Shown: in pieces, positions 36,101 through 45,330 of the stretch | How the letters are laid out: each line of letters begins with the position of its first letter | How positions within the stretch are numbered: position 1 is the stretch's first letter | Assembly (NCBI GenBank): GCA_947471985.1 | Contig: CANIZL010000037.1 | Span: forward strand, 1 to 55,832 | DNA from: Verrucomicrobiota bacterium | GTDB lineage: Bacteria > Verrucomicrobiota > Verrucomicrobiia > Limisphaerales > UBA9464 | Length of the DNA stretch: 55,832 nucleotides | Direction of reading: 5' to 3' | Position numbers and translations under genes: made by a program | The notes under the pieces: generated by a model | Told to the model about the DNA's origin: nothing | What the model saw: the letters and a program-made list of their open reading frames with translations, nothing else | Databases searched by the model: none

Positions 36101-38335
36101 GTGTCGCGCGAGTACGTCCTGAAACCATCCCCGGAAACCGAATCGCTGCGGATCGATTACCGCGGCGAACTGAACGCGCAGCAATACGCGGCCGTCTCCG
36201 CACCCAACGGTCCGTCGCTCGTCCTGGCGGGTGCCGGCGCCGGTAAGACCCGGACTCTCACGTACCGGGTCGCCTGGCTGCTCGAACACGGCACCGCACC
36301 CGACCGCATCCTGTTGCTTACCTTTACCAACAAGTCCGCCCGGGAAATGATGCAACGCGTCGGCGAACTCCTCCCCGGGGACCTCGGACGCCTCTGGGGC
36401 GGTACGTTCCACTCGATCGGCTTGCGCATCCTCCGTCGGCATCCCGAACGCCTGGGCTACCCGGCCAGCTTCACCGTGGCGGATCGCGAGGATGCCGAGG
36501 ATCTCCTCGAGAGCTGCATCGTCGATGCCGGGATCGACGTGAAGGCCACCCGTTTTCCCAAAGCCGAGGTCCTGGCGGAAATCTTCAGCATGTCGCTCAA
36601 CACCGGCCGCTCGCTGGAAGAGGAACTGACGCACAACCACGCGTCATTTGTGCCCCTGTTGGACGATATCCAACGCATCCACCAGGCCTACGCGGAACGC
36701 AAACGCCGCGCGGCCTTGATGGACTTCGACGATCTCCTCGCGTTGTGGCTGCGACTGCTGCGCGAACAACCGGACATCGCGGAGGTTTATCAGCGCCGTT
36801 TCCAACACGTGCTGGTGGATGAATACCAGGACACCAACCGGCTGCAGGCCGAGCTCCTGGATGCCCTGGCCCTGCGGCACGGCAATCTGATGGCGGTGGG
36901 CGACGATGCGCAGTCGATCTACTCCTGGCGCGGGGCCAACTTCGCGAACATCCTCAATTTTCCGAAGCGCTATCCCAAGGCCCGGGTCTTCAAGGTCGAG
37001 ACCAATTACCGTTCGACGCCGGAGATTCTCGCGCTGGCCAATTCCGTCATCGCACGCAACGTCCGGCAATTTCCCAAGGTGTTACAACCCGCCCGTCCCA
37101 CCGGTGAGAAACCGGCGCTGGTGGTCACCACGGACACCCGGGATCAGGCCTCCTTCATCGCGCAACGCACCCTCGAACTGCGCGACGAAGGCACGCCGCT
37201 GCGTGAAATCTGCGTGCTCTACCGCTCGCATTTCCACGCGCTGGAACTCCAGTTGGAACTGGTGCGCCGCAACATTCCGTTCGTCATCACGAGCGGCATC
37301 CGTTTTTTCGAGCAGGCACACATCAAGGACATCGCCGCCTACCTCAAGTTGGTGAACAACCCCAATGACGAACTGGCGTTCAAGCGTCTGGCGCGACTCC
37401 TGCCCGGCATCGGTGGCCGCGGCGCCGAGAAATTGTGGACGACCTTTACCACTGCGGTGGGCGACGTCCTCCCGGTGATCACTGCCCCCGCCGCCGCCGT
37501 GCCCAGCGCAGCGGTCCCCGCCGTCGAAGTCTCGGACAATGACGGTGAACTGCCGCCGGAGCCGGTGGATGCCGGGCCGGCCGGACCCGTAATTCCCGTG
37601 GCACCCTTCCTCTTCGCCATGGGAAAAGTAATCCCAAAAAAGGCCGCGGAGGGCTGGCGACGCTTCGCTGAAACCATGGCGGAGGCCGAATCCGAGCGGC
37701 TCCGCAACGCCCCGGGCGAATGCCTGCGCCACGTCCTCAAGGCCGACTACGGCGAGCACCTGGAACTCAATTTCGAAAACGCCCAGAAACGCCGCGAGGA
37801 AATCGAGCAGCTCGCCGGCTATGCCGATCAGTTCCGCAGCGGCACGGATTTCCTCAGCCAGCTCGCCCTGCAGACCAACCTTGAGGCCGATCAGGACAAG
37901 CAACGCAATCGACCGGAGGACGATGACGAGCGGCTGCGCTTGTCGACGGTGCATCAGGCCAAGGGCCTGGAGTACGCCGCAGTGTTTGTGATCATGCTCT
38001 GTGATGGGATGTTTCCCAGCGCGCGATCGGTGGAGAACGCCGAGGGCGAGGAGGAGGAACGCCGGCTTTTTTACGTCGCCGTCACGCGCGCCAAAAACGA
38101 ATTGTATCTCTGCCGGCCCCTCCTGCGCTTTATGCCGGGAGGCGGGGATGCCATGCAAATGCCGTCGCGTTTTCTCGAGGAAATTGCCCCGGAATTGCGC
38201 GAGGAAATCAACGTGATCGGTGCCGGAATGGGTTCGCATCGTCCCGACCCGCGGGCCCGGACCGGGCGCGAAGTCGATGGTTTTATCGATGACGGAATCC
38301 AACCGGACGCCGGCGACGATTCCACGCCTTTTTAG
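36101..38335 (+). CDS. UvrD/PcrA/Rep-type superfamily 1 DNA helicase
   Basis: This 744-residue protein starts with GTG. Visible motifs are LNAQQYAAV (Q motif), Walker A GAGAGKTRT, LTFTNKSAREM (Ia), VDEYQDTN (II), GDDAQSIYSWRGA (III), ETNYRSTPEIL (IV), STVHQAKGLEY (V) and FYVAVTRAKNELYL (VI). It moves 3'-5' on single-stranded DNA in excision repair, fork restart and plasmid replication. An Ala/Pro/Val-rich, probably disordered insertion of about 40 residues (near 465-505) interrupts the 2A/2B region. Whether it is UvrD, PcrA or Rep proper cannot be decided here. Confidence 0.94.
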   Translation: MSREYVLKPSPETESLRIDYRGELNAQQYAAVSAPNGPSLVLAGAGAGKTRTLTYRVAWLLEHGTAPDRILLLTFTNKSAREMMQRVGELLPGDLGRLWGGTFHSIGLRILRRHPERLGYPASFTVADREDAEDLLESCIVDAGIDVKATRFPKAEVLAEIFSMSLNTGRSLEEELTHNHASFVPLLDDIQRIHQAYAERKRRAALMDFDDLLALWLRLLREQPDIAEVYQRRFQHVLVDEYQDTNRLQAELLDALALRHGNLMAVGDDAQSIYSWRGANFANILNFPKRYPKARVFKVETNYRSTPEILALANSVIARNVRQFPKVLQPARPTGEKPALVVTTDTRDQASFIAQRTLELRDEGTPLREICVLYRSHFHALELQLELVRRNIPFVITSGIRFFEQAHIKDIAAYLKLVNNPNDELAFKRLARLLPGIGGRGAEKLWTTFTTAVGDVLPVITAPAAAVPSAAVPAVEVSDNDGELPPEPVDAGPAGPVIPVAPFLFAMGKVIPKKAAEGWRRFAETMAEAESERLRNAPGECLRHVLKADYGEHLELNFENAQKRREEIEQLAGYADQFRSGTDFLSQLALQTNLEADQDKQRNRPEDDDERLRLSTVHQAKGLEYAAVFVIMLCDGMFPSARSVENAEGEEEERRLFYVAVTRAKNELYLCRPLLRFMPGGGDAMQMPSRFLEEIAPELREEINVIGAGMGSHRPDPRARTGREVDGFIDDGIQPDAGDDSTPF

Positions 38336-38380
38336 CGGCCGGGTACCGCCCGCGCCGATCCGCACGAGGGCCGGCAGGTT

Positions 38381-41161
38381 TCACGGCGGCCCTGGCGGCG
38401 GTCCCAAATTCGATTGGGGTTCCGCTTCCAACTGCGCCCACCAGTGATGGTACAACCGCTCCAGCGTCTCCCGCGGATCCTCGACCAGCAGCGCCTCCTT
38501 GATCCGGGTCGCGTACATTCCAAACGACAGTGGCGGCACTTGGGGCACGGTCCGCAGCCGGATGGGGCGTTGCCGGGTCGCGAGGTCCTCTAGATACGCC
38601 AGAGCACGCCCCGCATCGAGAAAGCTGTGCTCCGCATCCCGCCGCGCCTCGCGCAGCAGAACGTGATCCGGCTCATGCTGCACCAGCACATTGAAGATTA
38701 CTTCGGTGCTCCATTGCAGTTTACGGACCGTTTTCTGTTCGCTGAAGTGGTTCCGGTAGACCATCAGCCCGGTCTGGGCGGCGGAACGGAAGTGGTATTT
38801 CAACAGATCCGATTTTCCCAAAGACTCCGCGAGATCCGCCCCGAAGCCTTCCGGCGACAGGAGCCCCGGCAAATCCGCGGCGGTCAGCGATTGATCGTCG
38901 GCGACCGTCAGCACAAACCCGTAGTCGTCCGTGGTGGCAACCGCATTGCCGCCGCGCCCCCGGCTGAGTCGGAGCCCCACGACGCGCGACAACGCATCGT
39001 TGGCAGCCCGACCGATCAGGCTGTGAAAAAAATAGTGCCGGGTCGGTGCTGCCACCGGTGCCCGCGGGCCGCGGACCGACCGGCGGGGAGCGGCAGCCGC
39101 GACCTTCGACGGCACCGTGATCGCAGCCATCGCCAACTGCGGCGAGGCATCGATCGGTTCCGCCCGTTCGCGCCCGCGACTCCGGAGCGGTGGTGGATCG
39201 AGTGGATCCACGGCGGTTTCCCTCAACTCTTCCACCAGCAGAAAATCACCCGTGGGAATTTCGCTGACCCCGTGTTGTGCGGCATGGACTCGATAAATCA
39301 CTGCGGCGTTGTTGGCCCCGCAGTCCAGGCGTCGGGCGATCCACGCTTGCACGACGGCGGCGGATTCCCCCGCCTCCAACCGTCCGCGCACCTCGCCGCG
39401 GAAGGCCCGAATCTCCCGCGCCACGCGGTTCGCCAGCGGGAACTTGTTCGCGCCCCAGCGCGGCACCGTGGGCACCGCACCGTCCGCGCGCTCCACCCAG
39501 CACTCCATCAATCCGACCCTTACGAGGCGCACCGGCCGGCCGCCGAGCGTGAACACATCCCCCAGGCGTAACGAGCGCAGAAATCCTTCCTCGACCGATC
39601 CCAATTGCGTCCGGTGCTGGATCACCTGGATCGCCCCGTCATCCGGAATCGTGCCCACGTTCTGGAGGAAATCCCGCCGGGTCGCGCCGGCACGCGTCTC
39701 AAAAACCCCGTCTCCGACGACGACCTTGCCGAACAACTCCGTGTACTGCTGGCGCAGGGAACGCCCGCCACCGGCGAGAAAATCCAACACCGCATCGAAG
39801 TCGGCACGGGGCAGGTCCCGATACGGCCAGGCGCAACGAACCTGGGCAAACGTGGCGTCATTCCCCTGCTCCCCGGTACAACCCAGCCCGACCAAGTGCT
39901 GGGCCAGGACGTCGAGCGGAGCGGTGGGAATCCGCAGGGCGTCCAATTGCCCCCGCCGCGCCAGCACCGCCGTGGCGCAGCACTCGACCAGGTCACCCAC
40001 GTTGGTGGCCATCAACAAGCCGCGACTGATCTGGTGCGGTCCGTGTCCGGCGCGTCCCGCCCGCTGGAGGGCTTTGCTCACGCCCTTGGGAGTGGCCAGC
40101 ATGACCACCAGATCGATGCATCCGATGTCGAGACCCAGTTCCAACGACGTCGAGCAAACCACCGCCCGCAGTTCGCCGCGTTTCAAACGATCCTCGACCT
40201 CCAGCCGGGCCTCGCGATCCAGGGAGGCGTGATGGCATTCCACGGCCAGTTCCGGCAGCTGTTCCTTCAACCAGTAGGTGGCGGATTCCGCCCCGCTGCG
40301 GGTGTTGGTGAAGACCAGGGTGGTGCGGTGGGCGCGGATCAGTTTCGCCAATTCCCGCACCAGACGCACGCCACTGAAACCGGCCGGCGGATACGGCTCC
40401 CGCTGCAACGGACTGTAGACCGAAAGCTGAATCTGCTTGGGAGAGGCCGCCTCGACGAGAGCGCACGGTCGACCCGCGCCGACGAGGAACGAAGCCACCT
40501 CACTCAGCGGATGCACGGTGGCCGACAGGCCGATGCGTTGCAGCGGTGCGCCGGCGGGACGCAAGACTTCCAATCGTTCCAGAGCCAGAGCCAACTGGGT
40601 TCCCCGCTTGTTCTCCGCCAGGGCGTGAATTTCGTCCACGATAACCCACCGGACCGTGGCCAGACGGGACAACCATTTCGGTTGGCTGAGCAACAGGCAC
40701 AGGCTTTCAGGAGTCGTCAGCAGGATTTCCGGGGGCGACCGAAATTGGCCTTCCCGTTCAGCCAAAGGGGTGTCGCCATTGCGAAGTCCGACCCGGATCC
40801 GCGCCCGCTTCGGGTCCTCCAAGGGATAGATTTCGCGGAGTGGGGCGCGCAGGTTTTTTTCCAGATCATAACCCAGCGCCCGGAGGGGCGAGACATACAG
40901 GCAGCGAATCCCGGGAGTAGCTCCCTCGGGTGTCGTCGGACCGGCCAATGCGTGCAACACCGAAAGAAATGCGGCCAGCGTCTTGCCCGTGCCGGTGGGC
41001 GAGACAATGAGCGTGTTGGCGCCCGCACTCAGCCCCGGCCAGGCCGCCGACTGCGCCGGGGTGGGTTCAGGGTAACGCGCATCAAACCACCGCGTGACGG
41101 CGGAATCCCCCAGCAGCACGCGGGCCGTCGGCTTCACCTCCAAAGAACCGCCCTCCTCCAC
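38381..41161 (-). CDS. Lhr-like DEXH-box helicase
   Basis: The open frame extends further upstream, but that part is antisense to the isomerase gene. GTG at 41161, after an AGAGGGG site, is the best start (926 residues); GTG at 41137 is an alternative. Motifs: SPTGTGKTLAAF (Walker A), VDEIHALAENKRG (DEIH and Lhr-type continuation), IGLSATVHP, CSTSLELGLDIG and QRAGRAGHG. An Lhr-core winged helix and a C-terminal domain follow. The length is that of Lhr-core proteins and the ligase-associated DEXH helicases rather than the 1500-residue full Lhr. No ligase, nuclease or phosphoesterase partner gene is adjacent. Probable role in DNA repair. Confidence 0.88.
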   Translation of the reverse strand: MEEGGSLEVKPTARVLLGDSAVTRWFDARYPEPTPAQSAAWPGLSAGANTLIVSPTGTGKTLAAFLSVLHALAGPTTPEGATPGIRCLYVSPLRALGYDLEKNLRAPLREIYPLEDPKRARIRVGLRNGDTPLAEREGQFRSPPEILLTTPESLCLLLSQPKWLSRLATVRWVIVDEIHALAENKRGTQLALALERLEVLRPAGAPLQRIGLSATVHPLSEVASFLVGAGRPCALVEAASPKQIQLSVYSPLQREPYPPAGFSGVRLVRELAKLIRAHRTTLVFTNTRSGAESATYWLKEQLPELAVECHHASLDREARLEVEDRLKRGELRAVVCSTSLELGLDIGCIDLVVMLATPKGVSKALQRAGRAGHGPHQISRGLLMATNVGDLVECCATAVLARRGQLDALRIPTAPLDVLAQHLVGLGCTGEQGNDATFAQVRCAWPYRDLPRADFDAVLDFLAGGGRSLRQQYTELFGKVVVGDGVFETRAGATRRDFLQNVGTIPDDGAIQVIQHRTQLGSVEEGFLRSLRLGDVFTLGGRPVRLVRVGLMECWVERADGAVPTVPRWGANKFPLANRVAREIRAFRGEVRGRLEAGESAAVVQAWIARRLDCGANNAAVIYRVHAAQHGVSEIPTGDFLLVEELRETAVDPLDPPPLRSRGRERAEPIDASPQLAMAAITVPSKVAAAAPRRSVRGPRAPVAAPTRHYFFHSLIGRAANDALSRVVGLRLSRGRGGNAVATTDDYGFVLTVADDQSLTAADLPGLLSPEGFGADLAESLGKSDLLKYHFRSAAQTGLMVYRNHFSEQKTVRKLQWSTEVIFNVLVQHEPDHVLLREARRDAEHSFLDAGRALAYLEDLATRQRPIRLRTVPQVPPLSFGMYATRIKEALLVEDPRETLERLYHHWWAQLEAEPQSNLGPPPGPP

Positions 41162-41230
41162 GCGCCCCTCTGAGCCGTCGCGGAGCACACTCCGACTTGG
41201 CGGCGCGGATTTCCCCGCCACGCTGGCTGA

Positions 41231-42130
41231 ATGATCTCCCGCCGCTCGTTTCTGGCTGCCACAGCAATGGCCACGGTCACCCCTTGGGCCGGGGCTGTCG
41301 AGCCCCTGCACCACCCCAATCCGAACGCGCGACTGCGACTTTCCCTGGCCGCGTATTCCTTCCGCGATGATTTCCCGGAGAAAAAAGACGGCACTCCGGG
41401 GCGCCTCGACATGTTTTCGTTTCTCGATTACTGCGCGGCGCAGGACGTGCCCGGCGCGGAATTGACGAGCTACTATTTCAAACCCAATCCCGACGATGCC
41501 TACCTGACCCAGGTACGCCGGCATGCCCATCTGGCGGGCGTCACCATCAGCGGCACCGCGGTGGGAAATTCCTTCACCCACCCGCCCGGACCGAAGCGCG
41601 AGGCGGAAATCGCCGGCGTCAAAAAGTGGATCCAACGGGCGGCGGTCCTGGGAGCGCCCCATATCCGGGTCTTCGCGGGAACGCTGGCGCCGGGACAGGA
41701 TCCCGCCGAGGCCCGGAAACTTTGCGTCGGCGCGCTGGAGGAATGCGGCGAGACCGCCGCCCAGTATGGCATCTTCCTCGGGGTGGAAAACCACGGGGGT
41801 ATCGTTGCCGAAGCGGACAACATTCTGGAGATCGTCCGGGCGGTGAAATCGCCGTGGGTGGGCATCAATCTGGACACCGGCAATTTCCACACCGCCGATC
41901 CGTGGGGGGACTTGGCCAAGTGTGCTCCCTACGCGGTCAACGTGCAGTACAAGGGGTACGTCCGGGCCCGGAACGCCACCGAAACCGAACCGCCGAATCC
42001 GGCCCGCACCGCCAAACTCCTTCGGGACGCCGGGTACGCGGGGTGGGTCGCCCTGGAGTACGAATTAAAGCCGGATCCGTGGCAGAAAGTTCCCGAGATG
42101 CTGGCCGCCCTGCGCCCCCAGTTGGGCTGA
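41231..42130 (+). CDS. Tat-exported sugar phosphate isomerase/epimerase-like protein
   Basis: This 299-residue protein begins MISRRSFLAATAMATV, a twin-arginine signal with Ala-Gly-Ala near residue 22. The body is a xylose-isomerase-type TIM barrel (AP_endonuc_2 family). Features include SLAAYSFRD, then HIRVFAGT, an acidic metal-binding set around FLGVENHGG and INLDTGNFHTADP, NVQYKGYV, and GYAGWVALEYE near the end. Members act as isomerases, epimerases or 3-keto-sugar enzymes; the substrate cannot be assigned. It is divergent from the helicase gene with about 69 bases between starts. Confidence 0.87.
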   Translation: MISRRSFLAATAMATVTPWAGAVEPLHHPNPNARLRLSLAAYSFRDDFPEKKDGTPGRLDMFSFLDYCAAQDVPGAELTSYYFKPNPDDAYLTQVRRHAHLAGVTISGTAVGNSFTHPPGPKREAEIAGVKKWIQRAAVLGAPHIRVFAGTLAPGQDPAEARKLCVGALEECGETAAQYGIFLGVENHGGIVAEADNILEIVRAVKSPWVGINLDTGNFHTADPWGDLAKCAPYAVNVQYKGYVRARNATETEPPNPARTAKLLRDAGYAGWVALEYELKPDPWQKVPEMLAALRPQLG

Positions 42131-42797
42131 GCGTCCCCGCTTGGGGCCGGCCGCCGTCGTCCGCGAGCCAGCGGGTACTCCCAAGCGAGTACTCCCATTG
42201 ACCCCGAACCACCCCGGGCTCACCGGGTTCCCCTTTTTGTCCCTGGTCGCAGTGACAACTCCGGGGCCCGGGCAAAAAAGGGGTCGCCGAAGTTCCATTC
42301 AGGGGCGTTTAGGGGAACCGAGGGGAAGCGCGAAGAACCACGCCCCGGAGTGCCTGCCGCCGCGCTGGTCAAATTTGGCAAAAACGTCACCAAAATCGGT
42401 TCTCCCACGAGCCGTTTCTTCGCGCAGCGCGGTCCCCCACCAGAACTCTTACCCCCCACCAAGAATCCCCTTATCTCATCCATTTCCAACCTCATCAATA
42501 TCACATAACAAGTTGTAAATTAGACACTAACCGGCATTTATCAGCACCATAAACCCACCAACGGATCGCCCTTGGGTGGGCGACCGGGCCGCCCGACCTC
42601 GCGCCCCATCCCTCGGCCCTCCGCGTCCAAATGCGCAACTAACCAACACATCATCAAGGACCTAGGAAACCACCCGCCAAAAAGCGAAAAATAGCAGGGA
42701 GGAATAGTGTGAATTTTGTTGCCTACAGGAGCCAGTAGGGGTAGAAAACAGGCTCGTCGGCAAGCTTTAGCAGAATTTCACTCCGACACCTCCGTAC
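42131..42797. other. long intergenic region upstream of the dcw cluster
   Basis: No gene is supported in this 667-base stretch. It contains an AT-rich island (about 42480-42560) in otherwise GC-rich DNA and a C-rich run around 42430-42470. I did not find a clear set of the spaced TGGG-type repeats that MraZ binds in other bacteria. A promoter candidate lies at its right end. Confidence 0.6.
42719..42747 (+). promoter_or_regulatory. candidate sigma-70-type promoter of the dcw cluster
   Basis: TTGCCT and TAGAAA are separated by 17 bases, each matching 4 of 6 consensus positions. They end 50 bases before the mraZ start. Prediction only. Confidence 0.4.
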
Positions 42798-43319
42798 ATG
42801 GCCACAGAGCTACCCGAAACGCAAGGAACCTCGCCCGAAACGGCGAACGTTCCGGCGCGGTCGGGCAGCGGACGGGCGTTGTTCGCGGGGCGTTGCTCGC
42901 ACACGGTCGATAGCCAGGGTCGGGTGCAGTTCCCCTCCCGCTGGAAGGTCCGCGCCGGGGATACCGAGTTGCTGGGAATCGCCGTGGAGCATCGGGGGAC
43001 GCAGGACCAGTTCATCCTCGTGCTGAATTGGGATCAATTCGACCAGTTCACAGCGGGGGTATTGAGCGGCTCCTTTACGGACGTCGAGGCCCTCGCCCAT
43101 CGGCACTATGTGGCCGAACGCGTCATGCCGATCGAACTGGACGCCCAGGGACGCTTTTTCATTCCGGCGGAGCTGCGCAAGGTGATTGGCGTCCGGAAGG
43201 AAGTTGAGCTCGTGGGCTCGATTGATCGCTTCGAAATTTGGGCGCCGGAAACCTACGCCGCCGCGCGTGTGAAGGAGAAGGATTTTCTCCGAATGGCAGG
43301 TAAGAACACCATCCTATGA
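42798..43319 (+). CDS. mraZ: MraZ, dcw-cluster transcriptional regulator
   Basis: This 173-residue protein has two MraZ/AbrB-like repeats: SHTVDSQGRVQFPSRWK (about residues 34-50) and ELDAQGRFFIPAELRKVIGV (about 114-133), followed by SIDRFEIWAPETY. A polar N-terminal extension of roughly 25 residues precedes the first repeat. MraZ binds the promoter region of its own operon and is the usual first gene of the dcw cluster, as here. The stop overlaps the start of the next gene by 4 bases. Confidence 0.95.
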   Translation: MATELPETQGTSPETANVPARSGSGRALFAGRCSHTVDSQGRVQFPSRWKVRAGDTELLGIAVEHRGTQDQFILVLNWDQFDQFTAGVLSGSFTDVEALAHRHYVAERVMPIELDAQGRFFIPAELRKVIGVRKEVELVGSIDRFEIWAPETYAAARVKEKDFLRMAGKNTIL

Positions 43320-43879
43320 AGTCCCTCCTGGCCGCAATTTTTGGCAACCGCCCTTCGGGTGGTGCCTTTGGAGTCAAGTCGGCGGGCGTGCAGCCCGGTT
43401 TGTGGTCACCGGAGTCTCCCGCGGTGAGCCCGACCACGCCCGCCGCCGCTCCGACTCCGACTTCCGACGCCGCCAAGGCCGGCCACAACCCGTTCGCGGC
43501 CGCGCCGGAAACTTCTTCGGTACGGAAACCGTTATTCGCCGCCCGCAGCACGCTCCCCGGCCCAGGCCTCTGGGCTCGCATGCAAGGCTGGCTGGGCCTG
43601 CGCAATGGGGCCGTCGCCGGGCGACGTCTGTTTTCCACGAATGATCAGCTGGAGCTGGTTCTGGGTCGGCCCCAGCAACCCGCCCGCAATCGCAATCTAG
43701 AGATCGGTTTGCCCGCCCGCGTCCGCCGTTCGGACGCGACCGTGGGGAAATCCAAGGTCATCTATGAGTCAAAGCCCGCGTCAGGCGCGGATGCCACCCG
43801 TATGATGGAGGAATCGGACCGGGCGTATTCGCGGCTGCGCGGGCGGAGACTGGAATCCATGCGGGTGGCCAACGACTGA
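43316..43879 (+). CDS. uncharacterised dcw-cluster protein between mraZ and rsmH
   Basis: This 187-residue protein is of unknown family. The first 60 residues are Pro/Ala/Ser-rich and probably disordered. A Trp-rich patch (GLWARMQGWLGLRNG) lies at about 83-97. The C-terminal third is basic and charged, with RRLFSTNDQLELVLGRP and a helix ending SRLRGRRLESMRV. No signal peptide or membrane helix is seen. The start overlaps mraZ by 4 bases (ATGA), so it is translated with mraZ, and rsmH follows 30 bases later. GC-rich codon use matches the neighbours, so the gene is likely real. It may be a lineage-specific division or regulatory protein, but nothing in the sequence proves this. Confidence 0.75.
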   Translation: MKSLLAAIFGNRPSGGAFGVKSAGVQPGLWSPESPAVSPTTPAAAPTPTSDAAKAGHNPFAAAPETSSVRKPLFAARSTLPGPGLWARMQGWLGLRNGAVAGRRLFSTNDQLELVLGRPQQPARNRNLEIGLPARVRRSDATVGKSKVIYESKPASGADATRMMEESDRAYSRLRGRRLESMRVAND

Positions 43880-43909
43880 GTTGGCCCAGCCATCAACCCA
43901 CCATGCCCA

Positions 43910-44887
43910 GTGCCCGCCTTTACCCATATCCCGGTGATGCTTCCGGAGGTGCTGAACGCCCTCCAGCCGCGGCCCGGGCAGGTATTCCTGGATGGCACCC
44001 TGGGTGGAGCCGGACACAGCTGCGCCTTGCTGGAACGGATTCTGCCGGACGGTTTCCTGTGGGGGTGCGACCAAGATGGCGACGCCTTGAAGGCGGCCGC
44101 TGAGCGACTGGGGGCAGTTCCCGGCTCGGCCGGACGATGGGCGACGAAAGAGATGAATTTTGCGGGGCTGGCCACCTGGGTGCCAGCCGGCAGTTGTGAC
44201 GGTGTACTGCTCGATCTCGGGGTGTCGAGCCACCAATTGGATACCCCGGAACGCGGTTTTTCTTTTCAACATGACGGGCCGTTGGACATGCGGATGTCAC
44301 ACCGGACCCCGATGACGGCGGCGGATGTGGTAAACGGCTGGGCGGCGGGGGAGCTGGCCCGGGTGTTTTGGGAATTGGGCGACGAACCGGAGGGACGCCG
44401 GATCGCGCGGGCCATTGAACGGGAACGGGCGGTGAGACGATTCGAGACAACGCAGCAATTGGCGGACGCCGTGGCAAAAGTATGCCCGCGCGGCGGGCGC
44501 AAGTCCCATCCTGCCACCCGGGTTTTTCAGGCGCTCCGGCTGGTCGTGAATGACGAGATGGGCGTGCTGGATCAGGGACTCCTGGGCGCCTTCCAGTGCC
44601 TGCGTCCCGGCGGTCGGCTCGCCGTGCTGACCTTCCACTCCCTCGAAGACCGCAAGGTCAAGGCGTTCATGCGCGAGACCGCCCGCGAATACCTGCTCCC
44701 CCCGGGACAACCGGACGATCCGTTGCTCCGTATCCCCTGCACTCCGGCCGCCACCCTGGTCACCCGACGATCCGTCCAACCCAGCGACGCAGAGATCGCC
44801 GCCAACCCCCGCTGCCGCAGCGCCCAACTCCGGGTGCTCGAACGACGTCCCCAACCCCTGACCTCCCCCACTCCCCATGCGCGCTAA
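43910..44887 (+). CDS. rsmH: 16S rRNA (cytosine-1402-N4)-methyltransferase RsmH
   Basis: This 325-residue protein starts with GTG at 43910; a nearby ATG at 43903 is out of frame. Visible RsmH motifs are HIPVMLPEVL at the N-terminus, SAM-binding DGTLGGAGHS, LLDLGVSSHQLD, RGFSFQHDGPLDMRM, RVFQALRLVVNDE and AVLTFHSLEDR. It methylates C1402 in the ribosomal decoding centre. This is its standard place in the dcw cluster. The stop overlaps ftsL by 11 bases. Confidence 0.96.
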   Translation: MPAFTHIPVMLPEVLNALQPRPGQVFLDGTLGGAGHSCALLERILPDGFLWGCDQDGDALKAAAERLGAVPGSAGRWATKEMNFAGLATWVPAGSCDGVLLDLGVSSHQLDTPERGFSFQHDGPLDMRMSHRTPMTAADVVNGWAAGELARVFWELGDEPEGRRIARAIERERAVRRFETTQQLADAVAKVCPRGGRKSHPATRVFQALRLVVNDEMGVLDQGLLGAFQCLRPGGRLAVLTFHSLEDRKVKAFMRETAREYLLPPGQPDDPLLRIPCTPAATLVTRRSVQPSDAEIAANPRCRSAQLRVLERRPQPLTSPTPHAR

Positions 44888-45311
44888 TCGACGACGTGAC
44901 GGCGGCGCCGGCCTGGCCCGCGCCTGCAAAGCCGCCCTGATGTGCAGCCTCCTGGCCGCCGCCGGCATCGGCTACGTGCGCCAGACCATGGACCAGGATC
45001 GCCTCGGCAAAATGGAGAACGAACAGGAGGCCCGCCTGACGGAACTTCGCGAAGAAATGCGCCGTCAAACCGCCATTCGCTCCATGCTGTCCTCGCCGGA
45101 AGCCATTCAGGAGCGGGTCCGCCAGCACCGTTTGAACCTCGTTCTGGCCACGCCCCAACAGCGGTTGTTTCTCACCGTTCCCTCCTCCTTTACCCCGCCC
45201 CCGGCGCTGTCGGGCACCTTCCCTCCCGCCGCTCCCCAGGCCGGCGTAACCGCCGAAGCGGCGGCCAATCCGTCCCGGGTGCCCACTGCCCTGGCGCAAC
45301 TCCCGCACTGA
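44877..45311 (+). CDS. ftsL: FtsL-like cell division protein
   Basis: This 144-residue protein has a basic N-terminus, one membrane helix (about residues 15-34), then a charged coiled-coil (DRLGKMENEQEARLTELREE and following) to about residue 85, and a Pro/Ala-rich tail. The sequence is too variable for motif recognition. Size, topology and position between rsmH and ftsI identify it as the FtsL equivalent, a division scaffold that works with FtsB/FtsQ. The tail of about 50 residues after the coiled coil is longer than in E. coli FtsL. Confidence 0.75.
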   Translation: MRANRRRDGGAGLARACKAALMCSLLAAAGIGYVRQTMDQDRLGKMENEQEARLTELREEMRRQTAIRSMLSSPEAIQERVRQHRLNLVLATPQQRLFLTVPSSFTPPPALSGTFPPAAPQAGVTAEAAANPSRVPTALAQLPH

Positions 45312-45330
45312 GGCTGCCCCCACCCACCGC

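Noticed and set aside
41162-41890. Long open frame continuing upstream of the Lhr-like helicase, opposite the isomerase gene
   Set aside because: It is the antisense shadow of a clear Tat-signal/TIM-barrel gene and its protein resembles nothing; GC-rich DNA gives many such frames.
42190-42240. C/G-rich inverted repeat followed by TTTTT after the isomerase gene as a terminator
   Set aside because: Only about 5 consecutive pairs can form and the T-run is preceded by mismatches.
42560-42600. GGG-rich segment as a MraZ binding-box array
   Set aside because: The spacing and TGGG units are irregular, and the segment lies over 200 bases from the mraZ start.
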